NCBI GenBank assembly: GCA_041675505.1
Contig: JBAYTR010000007.1
Span: 124,001-188,000, forward strand
Source: JAGPCK01 sp041675505
Lineage (GTDB): Bacteria; Bacteroidota; Bacteroidia; UKL13-3
DNA: 64,000 nt
Direction: 5' to 3'
Part shown: positions 18,639 to 26,782 of the stretch, piece by piece
Position numbering within the stretch: the first letter of the stretch is position 1
Layout of the letters: every line of letters begins with the position of its first letter
Notes under the pieces: generated by a model
What the model saw: only the letters and a program-made list of their open reading frames with translations
Told to the model about the DNA's origin: nothing
Database searches by the model: none
Program-made: the position numbers and the translations under genes

Positions 18639-18791
18639 TTACGGCTTAATGATTTTTGCCGACTTCATCAATTTATTAAGCCGCACCAATTTCATCAGCA
18701 AGTGAAAGCGCTGTGTGTAGGTCAGGTTCTTTCGGGCATACCTGACTTCTTCTTCGTTTACCAATGATTTAGTGTTATCGGAATTGTTCAT
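18639..18791 (-). CDS. Small 50-residue protein upstream of the nucleotidyltransferase
   Basis: A short open frame translating from MNNSDNTKSLVNEEEVRYAR to a basic C terminus (MKSAKIIKP). It is acidic at its start and strongly basic in its helical second half (QRFHLLMKLVRLNKLMK). Its stop is six bases upstream of the start of the nucleotidyltransferase-fold gene, on the same strand and in operon spacing. That placement and the well-formed ATG and stop make it likely to be translated. The pairing recalls small-protein/nucleotidyltransferase modules, but I recognise no family. Confidence 0.5.
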   Translation of the reverse strand: MNNSDNTKSLVNEEEVRYARKNLTYTQRFHLLMKLVRLNKLMKSAKIIKP

Positions 18792-18825
18792 GTGTTTAAG
18801 GCAACATAAAAATAGTGATTTTTAT

Positions 18826-19968
18826 TCAAAACTTCCCTTCAGCACCACCACCACCAAAATCTCCGCCACCAAATATTTTCTTCTCTTCTGTGGGAATGGT
18901 TCTGGGGGCAAATTGATTAAGCAACATCAACGTTTCTGCGGTTGACAGGTCTTCGTCTTCATCAGGTTCAAAGGTGAAGGCGGTTTCTTTTCGTTTCAGT
19001 AAGGTAATCGCAAAATAACTTACCGCGATGATGAGTAAACCTCCAAACAGGAGCGCTGCCTCTATAGGCATCACGGAATAATAATACCTGATGGTGGCTA
19101 CCGTAGGTAAAATTAAAAACAAACCGGTGTGCAGTAAATATTTCTGCTTGTAGTACAAACCCATAACAAGTAAGGCCAACGGAAAAAGAATAGTAGTAAC
19201 CAAAAATGCGGTTTGCAAAAGAATTTCTTCTGCACCCATTAGTTGATAGGCCAGTGTTTTTACTACAAATAAATTGATGCTGCAATACGCCAACACCCCC
19301 ACCGTATAGCGCACCGACTGAAAACAAGTATGCCAATAGTAGTAACGCAGGGTATCATATTGTTTAATTAAACGGGTGATGATATAGCTGAGCGGAAGCA
19401 ACAAGGCGAATGAAAAAAAGAGTAGCTCTTTACTTGCCAGTGAAACCAGGTGCAAGGGAATAAAATACAAAACAAGTGTAGCCAGTACCACAAGAAATGC
19501 ATCGGCAAAAAAGTACACTGCAACCACTAAAATACCCAACAACAGCAGCAGTGTAAGTGACAACTGAATCCCTGAAAAATCGGGGGATAAAATAGAAATA
19601 AGCCCACCTGCAATATAACCCACTGCCATGTGCAACAAAGCATCATCGGTGCCTTGTTTATACGTCTGGTTGTTTTGAATAAAAAGTCGGAGCACAAAAA
19701 AGGTACCCGTACCAATAACTAAAGACATCAGCTTCCAACCCATATCACCCAACGCCACCATACCAAAAAGAGAAAATGCCGATTGGCCCGCAATCATGGT
19801 AAGCACATACAAGCCTATGCGTTTGAGCAGGCTGTAGTTTTTGTACAACTCTTCGGGATTAATCTGTGCACGGTGAAAACTGTCTTCTGAAATTAACTGA
19901 TTTTTTAACCATTTGGTGAGTGCCCTTAATTTGAGGCTCGCATCCAGTTTTTCTTTACTGTACATCAT
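18826..19968 (-). CDS. Polytopic membrane protein with glycine-rich tail
   Basis: A 380-residue protein with a cytosolic N-terminal helical segment (about 1-45) and some ten hydrophobic spans from about 50 to 325. It ends in a soluble tail: an acidic EPDEDEDLS segment and the final GGGDFGGGGAEGKF. Such glycine-rich ends are known from DUF2207/TPM-type membrane proteins, but the body does not let me assign it to them. Its start overlaps the end of the DUF2157 gene by 14 bases, so the two are co-translated and probably act as a membrane pair. Confidence 0.72.
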   Translation of the reverse strand: MMYSKEKLDASLKLRALTKWLKNQLISEDSFHRAQINPEELYKNYSLLKRIGLYVLTMIAGQSAFSLFGMVALGDMGWKLMSLVIGTGTFFVLRLFIQNNQTYKQGTDDALLHMAVGYIAGGLISILSPDFSGIQLSLTLLLLLGILVVAVYFFADAFLVVLATLVLYFIPLHLVSLASKELLFFSFALLLPLSYIITRLIKQYDTLRYYYWHTCFQSVRYTVGVLAYCSINLFVVKTLAYQLMGAEEILLQTAFLVTTILFPLALLVMGLYYKQKYLLHTGLFLILPTVATIRYYYSVMPIEAALLFGGLLIIAVSYFAITLLKRKETAFTFEPDEDEDLSTAETLMLLNQFAPRTIPTEEKKIFGGGDFGGGGAEGKF

Positions 19969-20944
19969 GGCCCGTGAATTTTTTATGGTTACGTAAAATG
20001 TAAATAATACCCACTGTGCTACCCATAAGGTAAAGCAGCGCTACAGTAATACTATCTCCATCAACCCAATCAAATACTGCTTTTAATATGAAATAACTTA
20101 GGGCAATGTAATTGGCAAACACCAGACTGATAAAAAGTGCAAACGACCGCTCCCTGCGCGACTCCATAAACCAAAAAACAGAGATTAATAAAAGTAAAAC
20201 AAAATAGAGTCCTTTAAACGGCAATGTAAACACAGCAGTAACCAAGGCAATTAACATGATGTTGATGGAGAAATGGAGCAGCACAGGTACAAAATGAATT
20301 TTTACTTTATACCCTCTGCAAACCCACGCATAACCATAAAACAGTGCTGCTACACCAATTGATACCCAGACGTAACGCTCACCTCCGGCAAACATTTCGG
20401 GATTGTTTACTAACTCCGTGGGTGAAACTATCAAACCCCAATAAGCTGCATGCAAACTGATGGCAAGGGTGAGCACTCCTTTGTGATCAAACCTGAATGC
20501 CGTATAAAACAACACCAGCGAAGAAAACAACGTGGGCAAACTGATGTACGTACCAAATACATTAAACTGGTATTGCAAATACCCCAATGCCGAAACGAAC
20601 AGCAATGAGGCCAAAAGTACTATGTAATCGTAAAACGGATTTGAGTGTTGAACAGCTTCTTTGTTAAACGCAAGTGCTTTTTTAAAGGCATAATAATAAC
20701 TCCCCGCACAGCCGGCAAACATGAGCAACACCAGCAACAGGTGCCCCACTGAACCGATGTTCTTGTAAATAAAAACTCCTAAGCCTGAGGTAAAAAGTGT
20801 AATGCCAATGTAGAGCAACATACGCAGTTCCCAGTGCAGGGAAATTTTTTGCGTGCTCAGGTGTTGGTCTATCTGATGGAACTCACGCTCTGAAAGTACT
20901 TCCTCCTGAAGCAGTTGTTCCGCTAGTTGTTTTTCGTGTAGCAA
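19955..20944 (-). CDS. DUF2157 domain-containing membrane protein
   Basis: A 329-residue inner-membrane protein. The cytosolic N-terminal stretch (about 1-40, LLQEEVLSEREFHQID) and the first membrane helices (LLYIGITLFTSGLGVFIY) are characteristic of DUF2157. About nine further hydrophobic segments follow. The molecular role of the family is not established. It overlaps the downstream membrane protein gene by 14 bases. The 145 bp upstream include one copy of a dispersed palindromic repeat. Confidence 0.8.
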   Translation of the reverse strand: MLHEKQLAEQLLQEEVLSEREFHQIDQHLSTQKISLHWELRMLLYIGITLFTSGLGVFIYKNIGSVGHLLLVLLMFAGCAGSYYYAFKKALAFNKEAVQHSNPFYDYIVLLASLLFVSALGYLQYQFNVFGTYISLPTLFSSLVLFYTAFRFDHKGVLTLAISLHAAYWGLIVSPTELVNNPEMFAGGERYVWVSIGVAALFYGYAWVCRGYKVKIHFVPVLLHFSINIMLIALVTAVFTLPFKGLYFVLLLLISVFWFMESRRERSFALFISLVFANYIALSYFILKAVFDWVDGDSITVALLYLMGSTVGIIYILRNHKKFTGHDVQ

Positions 20945-21040
20945 TGGGCAGTGGAATGTTTACCCAAATATAGCATTATTTAGTAAATGCCAATGTGTAC
21001 GTAAGAGAAGCAAGCGTAGTGAATCTGTGCAACTTCGGTG

Positions 21041-21072
21041 TGGTATGGCGAGGACGCCAACCACGGAAGGGA
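21041..21072 (+). repeat. Dispersed palindromic repeat, copy A
   Basis: This copy contains TGGTATGGCGAGGACGCC and continues with AACCACGGAAGGGA. GGCG and CGCC pair around a four-base loop. The same core recurs at 21561, 23055, 23931 (degenerate), 49195 (inverted) and 49367, always between genes. Confidence 0.7.
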
Positions 21073-21089
21073 ACTTGAACGAACCTGAA

Positions 21090-21524
21090 CTATTTGTTTG
21101 ATATTAAATTCAAATAGTCTACAAGTTCCAGTACCCTTGTCTTAATTACATTTAATTCTCTTTCTGTCGCAATTTGTGGATAGAGTATCATTTGAGGATT
21201 TTCCTCATAATATTTTTTTTCTAATTGCTCTGCAAGCGCTATTTCACTGTTCATGTATGCGCGCCATTTACTTTGTGATTCTATATAGTCCTGCTTTAGT
21301 TGACCCGCCAATTTTGCAATAATTAATTTATCATATTTTTCAAGTTCTTTCGTCCAGTCGTTAACAGCATTGCTCAAACAAAAACTTTGTCCCATTACAC
21401 CGCTTGTGTCTAGGAGACACTGGTGCATTCTTTTCTCAATATAGTTAAATAAAGTGTCAGACTGCGCAATTGAAAGCTTTACTGTCGAAATAATTAAAAG
21501 GAGTATAAGGGTTTGCTTTTTCAT
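21090..21524 (-). CDS. LprI-like (DUF1311) exported protein
   Basis: A 144-residue protein with a signal peptide (MKKQTLILLLIISTVKLSIAQ), which is why the ATG at 21524 was chosen over a start at 21608. The mature part resembles the DUF1311/LprI domain: two cysteines (CLLDTSG, SFCLSNA) and the helical motif ESQSKWRAYMNSEIALAEQ, the counterpart of the family's QRAWLAYRD box. LprI proteins in mycobacteria inhibit lysozyme; many others have unknown function. It is flanked on both sides by copies A and B of the dispersed repeat. Confidence 0.65.
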   Translation of the reverse strand: MKKQTLILLLIISTVKLSIAQSDTLFNYIEKRMHQCLLDTSGVMGQSFCLSNAVNDWTKELEKYDKLIIAKLAGQLKQDYIESQSKWRAYMNSEIALAEQLEKKYYEENPQMILYPQIATERELNVIKTRVLELVDYLNLISNK

Positions 21525-21560
21525 AAACTTTGGAACAACTTGTAACTTCAAATATAATAC

Positions 21561-21590
21561 GGTATGGCGGGGTGCCAACCACGGACGGAA
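21561..21590 (+). repeat. Dispersed palindromic repeat, copy B
   Basis: This copy contains GGTATGGCGGGGTGCC followed by AACCACGGACGGAA. It matches copy A and the copy at 49367, apart from one missing base in the loop and a changed stem base. It lies 36 bp upstream of the LprI-like start. Confidence 0.7.
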
Positions 21591-21636
21591 CTGTAAAAAT
21601 CGAACCAATTCAGTGCTTTATTAACAACAGTTACCT

Positions 21637-22743
21637 TTACTTCGTCCATGGTTCTTTATCTTTAGCATTCATCATCTTTTGGCCATCATACACACATATT
21701 CCTTGCCAGGTACCAAACCAAAGCTGCCCTTTGTTATCCTCATAGATGCTTTGAACAACATTGGTGGTTAAACCTTTTGGGGTTGTGAATTGTGTAAAAT
21801 TAGCTCCATCGTAGCGGTAAACTCCATAACCTTCTGCAGAAAACCAAATATTCCCTTGCTTGTCTTCACAAAAGTTATAGGTTTCTTCACCTTCAATAAT
21901 TCCTTCTTTAGTGAAATTAGTGTAGATTTTCCCATCATACTTACTTACACCTCCATTGAAAGTTCCAATCCAAATGTTCCCTTGCTTGTCTTCCAAAATA
22001 TCTGCAGCATTATTATCGGTTAGTCCATTCTTAGTTGTTAAATGCGTAAACACGCCATTTTTGTATTTAAAAATCCCGTTTCCATCAGTAACAAGCCACA
22101 TCGTTCCATTTTTGTCTTCTATAAACTTAAAAACCAATTTATCGGAAAGCATCGGATGCTGATTTTCGACTTTTGTTTCCGGCAACAGAAAAGGTGTAAA
22201 CTTTTTCCCATCAAAGTGACTAACCCCGCCACTTGACCCAACCCAAATAAGCCCGTTTTTGTCAATTGTAAGCCCCCATATTTCTTCATTCTGCAAACCA
22301 GCTTCTGTTGAGAAAACAGTAAACTTTTCTCCATCGTATTTTACAAGTCCTGAAGATGTCCCAAACCAGATATTGCCAACTTTATCTTCAACAATTTCTC
22401 TGACTGATATCCATTTTTGTTTTTGAGCGATGGTGACATTTTCAAGTGTATCACCATCGTAACGTATAATCCCGTTTGCATTGGTTCCAAACCAATAGTT
22501 ACCTTTTTTGTCTTGATACATTGCCCTTACAAACTCTGTAACCATTCCATTTAAATTGGTATGAATTTGCGGAAACGTTGTGCTTTTTTTAAAATTGATT
22601 GTCTGGTTGGTTATTCCTTTCGCTGTTCTATCATTAACCGGTTGTTCTTTCGCTTGACGTAAGCAAGATGATAATTGAAATGTTAAAGCAATTAACATTA
22701 AGCTTCTTAGAGTAGCTATTATCTTGCTTTCTATGATTGTCAT
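21637..22743 (-). CDS. Stand-alone Reg_prop beta-propeller lipoprotein
   Basis: A 368-residue exported protein with lipobox FQLSSC (Cys27). From about residue 50 to the end it consists of roughly seven repeats of about 45 residues, each containing a core like GNIWFGTSSGLVKYDGEKF (WFG, WVG or WIGT followed by YDG). This is the two-component regulator propeller repeat, here forming one complete seven-bladed propeller. No kinase, Y_Y_Y domain or membrane helix follows, so it is a propeller without an output domain. It may bind a ligand at the cell surface or pass it to another sensor. Confidence 0.82.
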   Translation of the reverse strand: MTIIESKIIATLRSLMLIALTFQLSSCLRQAKEQPVNDRTAKGITNQTINFKKSTTFPQIHTNLNGMVTEFVRAMYQDKKGNYWFGTNANGIIRYDGDTLENVTIAQKQKWISVREIVEDKVGNIWFGTSSGLVKYDGEKFTVFSTEAGLQNEEIWGLTIDKNGLIWVGSSGGVSHFDGKKFTPFLLPETKVENQHPMLSDKLVFKFIEDKNGTMWLVTDGNGIFKYKNGVFTHLTTKNGLTDNNAADILEDKQGNIWIGTFNGGVSKYDGKIYTNFTKEGIIEGEETYNFCEDKQGNIWFSAEGYGVYRYDGANFTQFTTPKGLTTNVVQSIYEDNKGQLWFGTWQGICVYDGQKMMNAKDKEPWTK

Positions 22744-22775
22744 ATTGTTGGTCTTATAGTTGTCGCTAACATCAG

Positions 22776-22970
22776 CTATTTATGTGTCGGTTCGTTGTTT
22801 TTGTTTGCCTTCTTTCTGCCGGCAACTCCACTTATTAAATATGTGGTAGAAAGAATCAGCAGAAAAGCTTTAAACCACCCGGAGTCACCATAAATATCTG
22901 TAAACTCTACCACAAGCCATACCACGAAAAAAAGCCCTGAAAGGAAAAAGTAATTGGTTTCTTTGCTCAT
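22776..22970 (-). CDS. Small membrane protein
   Basis: A 64-residue protein with two hydrophobic segments (about 7-24 and 33-50) and a basic C terminus (GRKKANKNNE). It is likely an inner-membrane hairpin. It lies 32 bp upstream of the propeller lipoprotein gene on the same strand, so it may be co-transcribed with it. I recognise no family. Confidence 0.5.
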   Translation of the reverse strand: MSKETNYFFLSGLFFVVWLVVEFTDIYGDSGWFKAFLLILSTTYLISGVAGRKKANKNNEPTHK

Positions 22971-23054
22971 GCTGATTTTCTAATTATTTGTCCCATTGAA
23001 TTTAATATTACCTGTTGTGTAAGGTTCAAATCTATACATTTTAAATTCAATCTA

Positions 23055-23084
23055 GCCGGGCGTGGCGCCAACAACTGACGGAAG
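23055..23084 (+). repeat. Dispersed palindromic repeat, copy C (diverged)
   Basis: The sequence GCCGGGCGTGGCGCCAAC followed by AACTGACGG is a diverged copy of the GGTATGGCG repeat, keeping GGCGCCAAC and ACGG. It lies about 60 bp from the left border of the RAYT unit. Confidence 0.45.
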
Positions 23085-23143
23085 CTAAGCTTCACTCTGT
23101 AAATTTAGTCTTTAATCCGACCAACAGGTTATAAGCACCCCAA

Positions 23144-23783
23144 AAAATAGCACTCAGCGTAGCTTGTAGCTATACATGCACAATATTAACTAATCCCTTT
23201 GTACCTGCGTAATCTCTCGCACTGCTGTAAATGTATTGCTCTGGTTCATCAACGTAACCTTCAGCAACGGGATTTTGGTGGATATAGTTCAGCTTACTGT
23301 CAGTGATAATTCTGTCTGTAAGCTCTACTGCATGGTTCTCATGAGTCCAAACTTGAAAGTTGATATTACGCATGTGCTTTTGAGCCGCCAGTTTAAACTG
23401 AAACAGTATCCATTCTCTCCTGCTTTCTGGTTCATCTTTTACAGATGATAGAATCTGTTTGCTAGTATGAGTTTTAAAATCACGCACTACTGCTGAAAGA
23501 TTCCCTTCTTGTGCTGACAAGATGCAATGCACATGATTGCTCATAATACACCAACTATATACTTGCAATCCTTTGTTTTGTATACAATAATTCAAACTTT
23601 CTACTATTAAATCTCTGTATCGTTTCCTTGAGAATAAATCAACCCAGGCAACTACCTGAAACGTTAAGAAATAAACACCTTCCTGATTTTTGATTTGATA
23701 AGCATCGCCCATGATAAGTAATTTGTACAAAAATATGGTCTTGCTGCAAATAACAAAATAGCACTCAGCGTAGCTTGTAGCTA
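23144..23783 (-). mobile_element. RAYT unit bounded by 29-bp direct repeats
   Basis: An identical 29-bp sequence, beginning AAAATAGCACTCAGCGTAGC and ending TTGTAGCTA, occurs at 23144-23172 and 23755-23783. The two copies enclose the transposase gene, and its TAG stop codon lies inside the left copy. The right copy runs on into GTAG hairpins. This has the layout of a REP-associated transposase with its cognate repeats. The repeats are far longer than a target-site duplication, so they are probably parts of the recognised element. Confidence 0.65.
23170..23730 (-). CDS. REP-associated tyrosine transposase (RAYT, Y1_Tnp family)
   Basis: A 186-residue single-strand transposase of the IS200/IS605-related Y1 group. 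The HUH motif is seen in WCIMSNHVHCIL (about residues 60-71). The catalytic tyrosine region lies near LNYIHQNPV (about 150-158), and VWTHENHAVEL precedes it. The length fits intact domesticated RAYTs. RAYTs cut single-stranded REP hairpins at a conserved GTAG. GTAG hairpins occur right next to this gene, supporting a functional pairing. The frame is open throughout, with no sign of decay. Confidence 0.88.
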   Translation of the reverse strand: MYKLLIMGDAYQIKNQEGVYFLTFQVVAWVDLFSRKRYRDLIVESLNYCIQNKGLQVYSWCIMSNHVHCILSAQEGNLSAVVRDFKTHTSKQILSSVKDEPESRREWILFQFKLAAQKHMRNINFQVWTHENHAVELTDRIITDSKLNYIHQNPVAEGYVDEPEQYIYSSARDYAGTKGLVNIVHV

Positions 23784-23929
23784 CGTTGCATTTTTATTGT
23801 AGCCTTTGGCTACTCTTGCACGCAGTTAATCAAGGATAGAAACAGTGAACCATTGTGGCCTTTAAACTGGCTTTGTGCGTTTGTAGCTAAAAGCTACATA
23901 AAAGAAAAGCGTAGGTGCAACCTACGCTT
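23755..23929. repeat. Cluster of GTAG hairpins (REP-like) beside the RAYT gene
   Basis: The 300-bp gap between the RAYT gene and the next gene holds several short hairpins that begin with GTAG: GTAGCTTGTAGCTAC at 23770-23784, GTAGCCTTTGGCTAC at 23799-23813, GTAGCTAAAAGCTAC at 23883-23897, and a longer AAGCGTAGGT-GCA-ACCTACGCTT at 23907-23929. RAYT proteins act on REP hairpins marked by a GTAG tetranucleotide, so these are likely its substrates. The span between 23814 and 23882 shows no clear structure. Confidence 0.6.
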
Positions 23930-23930
23930 A

Positions 23931-23955
23931 GGTGAGACGCCAAGCACGGACTGGA
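23931..23955 (+). repeat. Dispersed palindromic repeat, copy D (degenerate)
   Basis: GGTGAGACGCCAAGCACGGA continuing CTGGA resembles the right half of the GGTATGGCG repeat (GACGCCAACCACGGACGG). It directly follows the last GTAG hairpin. Confidence 0.4.
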
Positions 23956-24032
23956 AAGTGTATGTATAATATACAAAAAACATTAAATTTGTTATTGAAT
24001 AAATAAGATTTTGTTTAGTAAACTCTAAAAAT

Positions 24033-24716
24033 ATGAATGTTTTTTATACCCTTCTTTTTATAGTCTATTTTTCAACTGTTGGGTTTTCCCAAAATGACTT
24101 TAGAGGTGTGAGGTGGGGGATGAGAGTTGATAGTGTAAAAATTATTGAGAGTGCACCATTAACTGAAGAGTCAAAAAAATATACAGGAAACAAAGGGGGC
24201 ATTACATACTATGATGGAATTGAACTTTTTTATGACAATGTAACAGTTGCTAATAGGCCGGCTAATCTAAGTTATCAGTTTATAAATGGAAAACTAGTTA
24301 AAATACGCGTGGTTTTTGTAAAATCTATGTGGTATAGTTATACTGATAGCATCTCTGCTATAATAAGAGGTTTCCCTGATTTATTTGATGCGTTAAATAG
24401 AAAGGGGTTTATAATAACAGACCCTTTGCAGTGCAGTAATCATGAATATCATGGGCCTGATATTAAAAATGAAGACAATTGGAAAATCAAGCGCATGAAA
24501 AACTGGAACATTAATCCTCAAATTCTTTTGCTTGTAGAAAAAATGATAAGAGAGAAAAAATATAGGGTAGCCTTCTTTAGATTCGAAAACAAAAGAAGCC
24601 GAGGAATTGTTACCTTTGCTACAGTTTACGAAACATATAGAGATAAGTTTCCTATTACACTTGAATTAACCCCTTCTTTAAAAGTTGAAGAGATGATTAA
24701 ACGGTCTGACTTCTAA
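24033..24716 (+). CDS. Exported protein of unknown function
   Basis: A 227-residue protein with a signal peptide (MNVFYTLLFIVYFSTVGFSQ). The start of the mature chain, DFRGVRWGMRVDSVKIIE, resembles the opening of small periplasmic proteins seen across Bacteroidota (FRG-x-xWGM-S). The rest is mixed alpha/beta with many lysines. TAAATTTG at 23984-23991 fits the TAnnTTTG -7 element and is 42 bp upstream of the ATG. No function can be assigned. It converges on aspS with a 15-bp gap. Confidence 0.65.
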   Translation: MNVFYTLLFIVYFSTVGFSQNDFRGVRWGMRVDSVKIIESAPLTEESKKYTGNKGGITYYDGIELFYDNVTVANRPANLSYQFINGKLVKIRVVFVKSMWYSYTDSISAIIRGFPDLFDALNRKGFIITDPLQCSNHEYHGPDIKNEDNWKIKRMKNWNINPQILLLVEKMIREKKYRVAFFRFENKRSRGIVTFATVYETYRDKFPITLELTPSLKVEEMIKRSDF

Positions 24717-24731
24717 GAAGAACGAACATCT

Positions 24732-26666
24732 TTAATCAATTCTATTCCAAAATCTATTTCTTGTCTGTCTTCCTATATATGTTCTGAGTTTTTTGCTGTG
24801 TAAATACGATTCAATGAAACTTACTATCCGACTTCTGATTGTGTCTTCGTTTAGTAACCCAATTGTTGTTCTATTTTTTGATCCTTCTTTAAGTTCCATA
24901 AGAATTTCATTATGCACCTCAGAAATAGGGAACAAATCAAGTTCAAATATTTGTTTGCTATCAATAGTAGAAGGTGCATCAACCATGGTATCGCGGCCGC
25001 TGTTGTTTTTAGGGAAGGCAATAAAGTCGCGAATGGAGTCGGCACCACCAAAGAGGGAACACAGGCGGTCAAAACCAAAAGCAATACCGGCATGTGGTGG
25101 CGCACCGTACTGGAAGGCATTCATTAAAAAGCCAAACTGTTTTTGTGCTTCCTCTTCGGTAAAGCCGAGTATGCCAAACATTTTACTTTGCAGTTCTTTA
25201 TTAAAAATACGTACCGAGCCTCCTCCTACTTCTACTCCGTTAATCACCATGTCATAGGCATTGGCGCGTACTTCTCCTAAACGGTTTTGATCCAGCAAAT
25301 GAATGTCCTCCGGCTTAGGTGAGGTAAACGGATGGTGCATGGCAAAGTAGCGGTTTTCTTCTTCATTGAACTCCAGCAGCGGGAAATCAATCACCCACAA
25401 ACAGGAGAAGGTGTTTTTATCGCGTAAGCCCAGGCGTGTTCCCATCTCCAGGCGCAGTTCATTGAGTGCCTTGCGTGTTTTATCTGCCTTACCTGCCAAC
25501 ACCAGAATCAAATCTCCGGGTTGTGCATTGAATGCTTCGGCCCATTGTTTTAATGCGGCATCATCGTAAAATTTATCTACAGAAGATTTGATGCTGCCAT
25601 CTGCATTTACACGGGCATACACCAATCCTGTGGCACCTATTTGCGGGCGTTTTACAAAATCAGTAAGTTCGTCTAATTGCTTGCGGGTGTACTCTGCACA
25701 ACCTTTGGCACAAATACCCACCACCAACTCGGCCTCATCAAACACCTTGAAATTTTTACCTTTTACCACCTCGTTCAACTCCACAAACTTCATCTCAAAA
25801 CGGGTGTCGGGTTTATCACTGCCGTACTGCTTCATGGCATCTGCATAGGTCATGCGGGGCAGTTCTTTGATGTCAATTCCTTTTACGTTTTTGAACAGGT
25901 GTTTTACCAACTCCTCAAACAGGTTAAGTATATCTTCCTGCTCCACAAAACTCATTTCACAATCAATTTGTGTAAACTCAGGTTGTCTGTCGGCACGCAA
26001 ATCTTCGTCTCTGAAACATTTTACAATCTGGTAGTAGCGGTCAAAACCACTCACCATCAACAACTGCTTAAACGTTTGCGGAGATTGCGGCAGGGCATAA
26101 AATTCACCTAAGTTCATACGCGAAGGCACCACAAAATCTCTTGCTCCTTCAGGTGTTGATTTGATGAGCACAGGGGTTTCAACCTCAATAAATTCTTTCG
26201 AATCTAAAAACGTGCGGGTTTGCTGCGCTACTTTGTGGCGTAACTGCAGGTTAGCTCTTACGTTGGCTCTGCGTAAATCCAGGTACCGGTATTTCATGCG
26301 CAGGTCGTCTCCGCCATCGGTATTTTCTTCAATAGTAAAGGGAGGAGTTTGGGCTTCGTTCAGCACCTCAAATTCAGTCACCACTATTTCAACTTCACCG
26401 GTAGGCATCTGCAGGTTTTTACTTTCCCGTTCTTTAACGGTACCGGTAACTTTCAACACGTATTCGCGACCCAGCTGACGGGCGCGCATGCACAAATCGG
26501 CATGGGTATCCAGGTTAAAGGCCAGTTGGGTAATGCCGTAGCGATCACGTAAATCAGTAAAGGTCAATCCGCCCAAATCGCGCGAGCGTTGTACCCAGCC
26601 GCACAGGGTTACTTGTTTTCCGGCATCTGTTAATCTCAGCTCTCCGCAGGTGTGTGTTCTCAGCAT
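24732..26666 (-). CDS. aspS: Aspartate--tRNA ligase with extra C-terminal tail
   Basis: A class II aspartyl-tRNA synthetase of 644 residues. The N-terminal OB-fold anticodon domain is clear (VTLCGWVQRSRDLGG, about 19-33), followed by the bacterial insert/GAD domain and the catalytic core. Motif 2 is seen in FRDEDLRADRQPEFTQID and motif 3 in GIAFGFDRLCSLFGGADSIR. Bacterial AspRS normally ends soon after the DAPS segment, at about 585-595 residues. Here some 63 further residues follow (coding 24732-24923), rich in Lys, Arg and Ile, with no motif that I recognise. The extension lies next to the repeat-rich patch. The enzyme assignment is secure; the tail is unexplained. Confidence 0.95.
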   Translation of the reverse strand: MLRTHTCGELRLTDAGKQVTLCGWVQRSRDLGGLTFTDLRDRYGITQLAFNLDTHADLCMRARQLGREYVLKVTGTVKERESKNLQMPTGEVEIVVTEFEVLNEAQTPPFTIEENTDGGDDLRMKYRYLDLRRANVRANLQLRHKVAQQTRTFLDSKEFIEVETPVLIKSTPEGARDFVVPSRMNLGEFYALPQSPQTFKQLLMVSGFDRYYQIVKCFRDEDLRADRQPEFTQIDCEMSFVEQEDILNLFEELVKHLFKNVKGIDIKELPRMTYADAMKQYGSDKPDTRFEMKFVELNEVVKGKNFKVFDEAELVVGICAKGCAEYTRKQLDELTDFVKRPQIGATGLVYARVNADGSIKSSVDKFYDDAALKQWAEAFNAQPGDLILVLAGKADKTRKALNELRLEMGTRLGLRDKNTFSCLWVIDFPLLEFNEEENRYFAMHHPFTSPKPEDIHLLDQNRLGEVRANAYDMVINGVEVGGGSVRIFNKELQSKMFGILGFTEEEAQKQFGFLMNAFQYGAPPHAGIAFGFDRLCSLFGGADSIRDFIAFPKNNSGRDTMVDAPSTIDSKQIFELDLFPISEVHNEILMELKEGSKNRTTIGLLNEDTIRSRIVSFIESYLHSKKLRTYIGRQTRNRFWNRID

Positions 26667-26782
26667 GTGTTCAGTGTTTAAAGTCGGGAACCTGACCTTC
26701 AGACAAAGTCATATTTCCAACGTATTCAGGGTGCGAAAATACAAAATAAAGGCTCACTTTTGCGGTGGTAAAACACGGCAGC

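Noticed and set aside
24793..26111. Several plus-strand open frames opposite aspS, up to 154 codons
   Set aside because: They are shadows of the clearly coding aspS frame.
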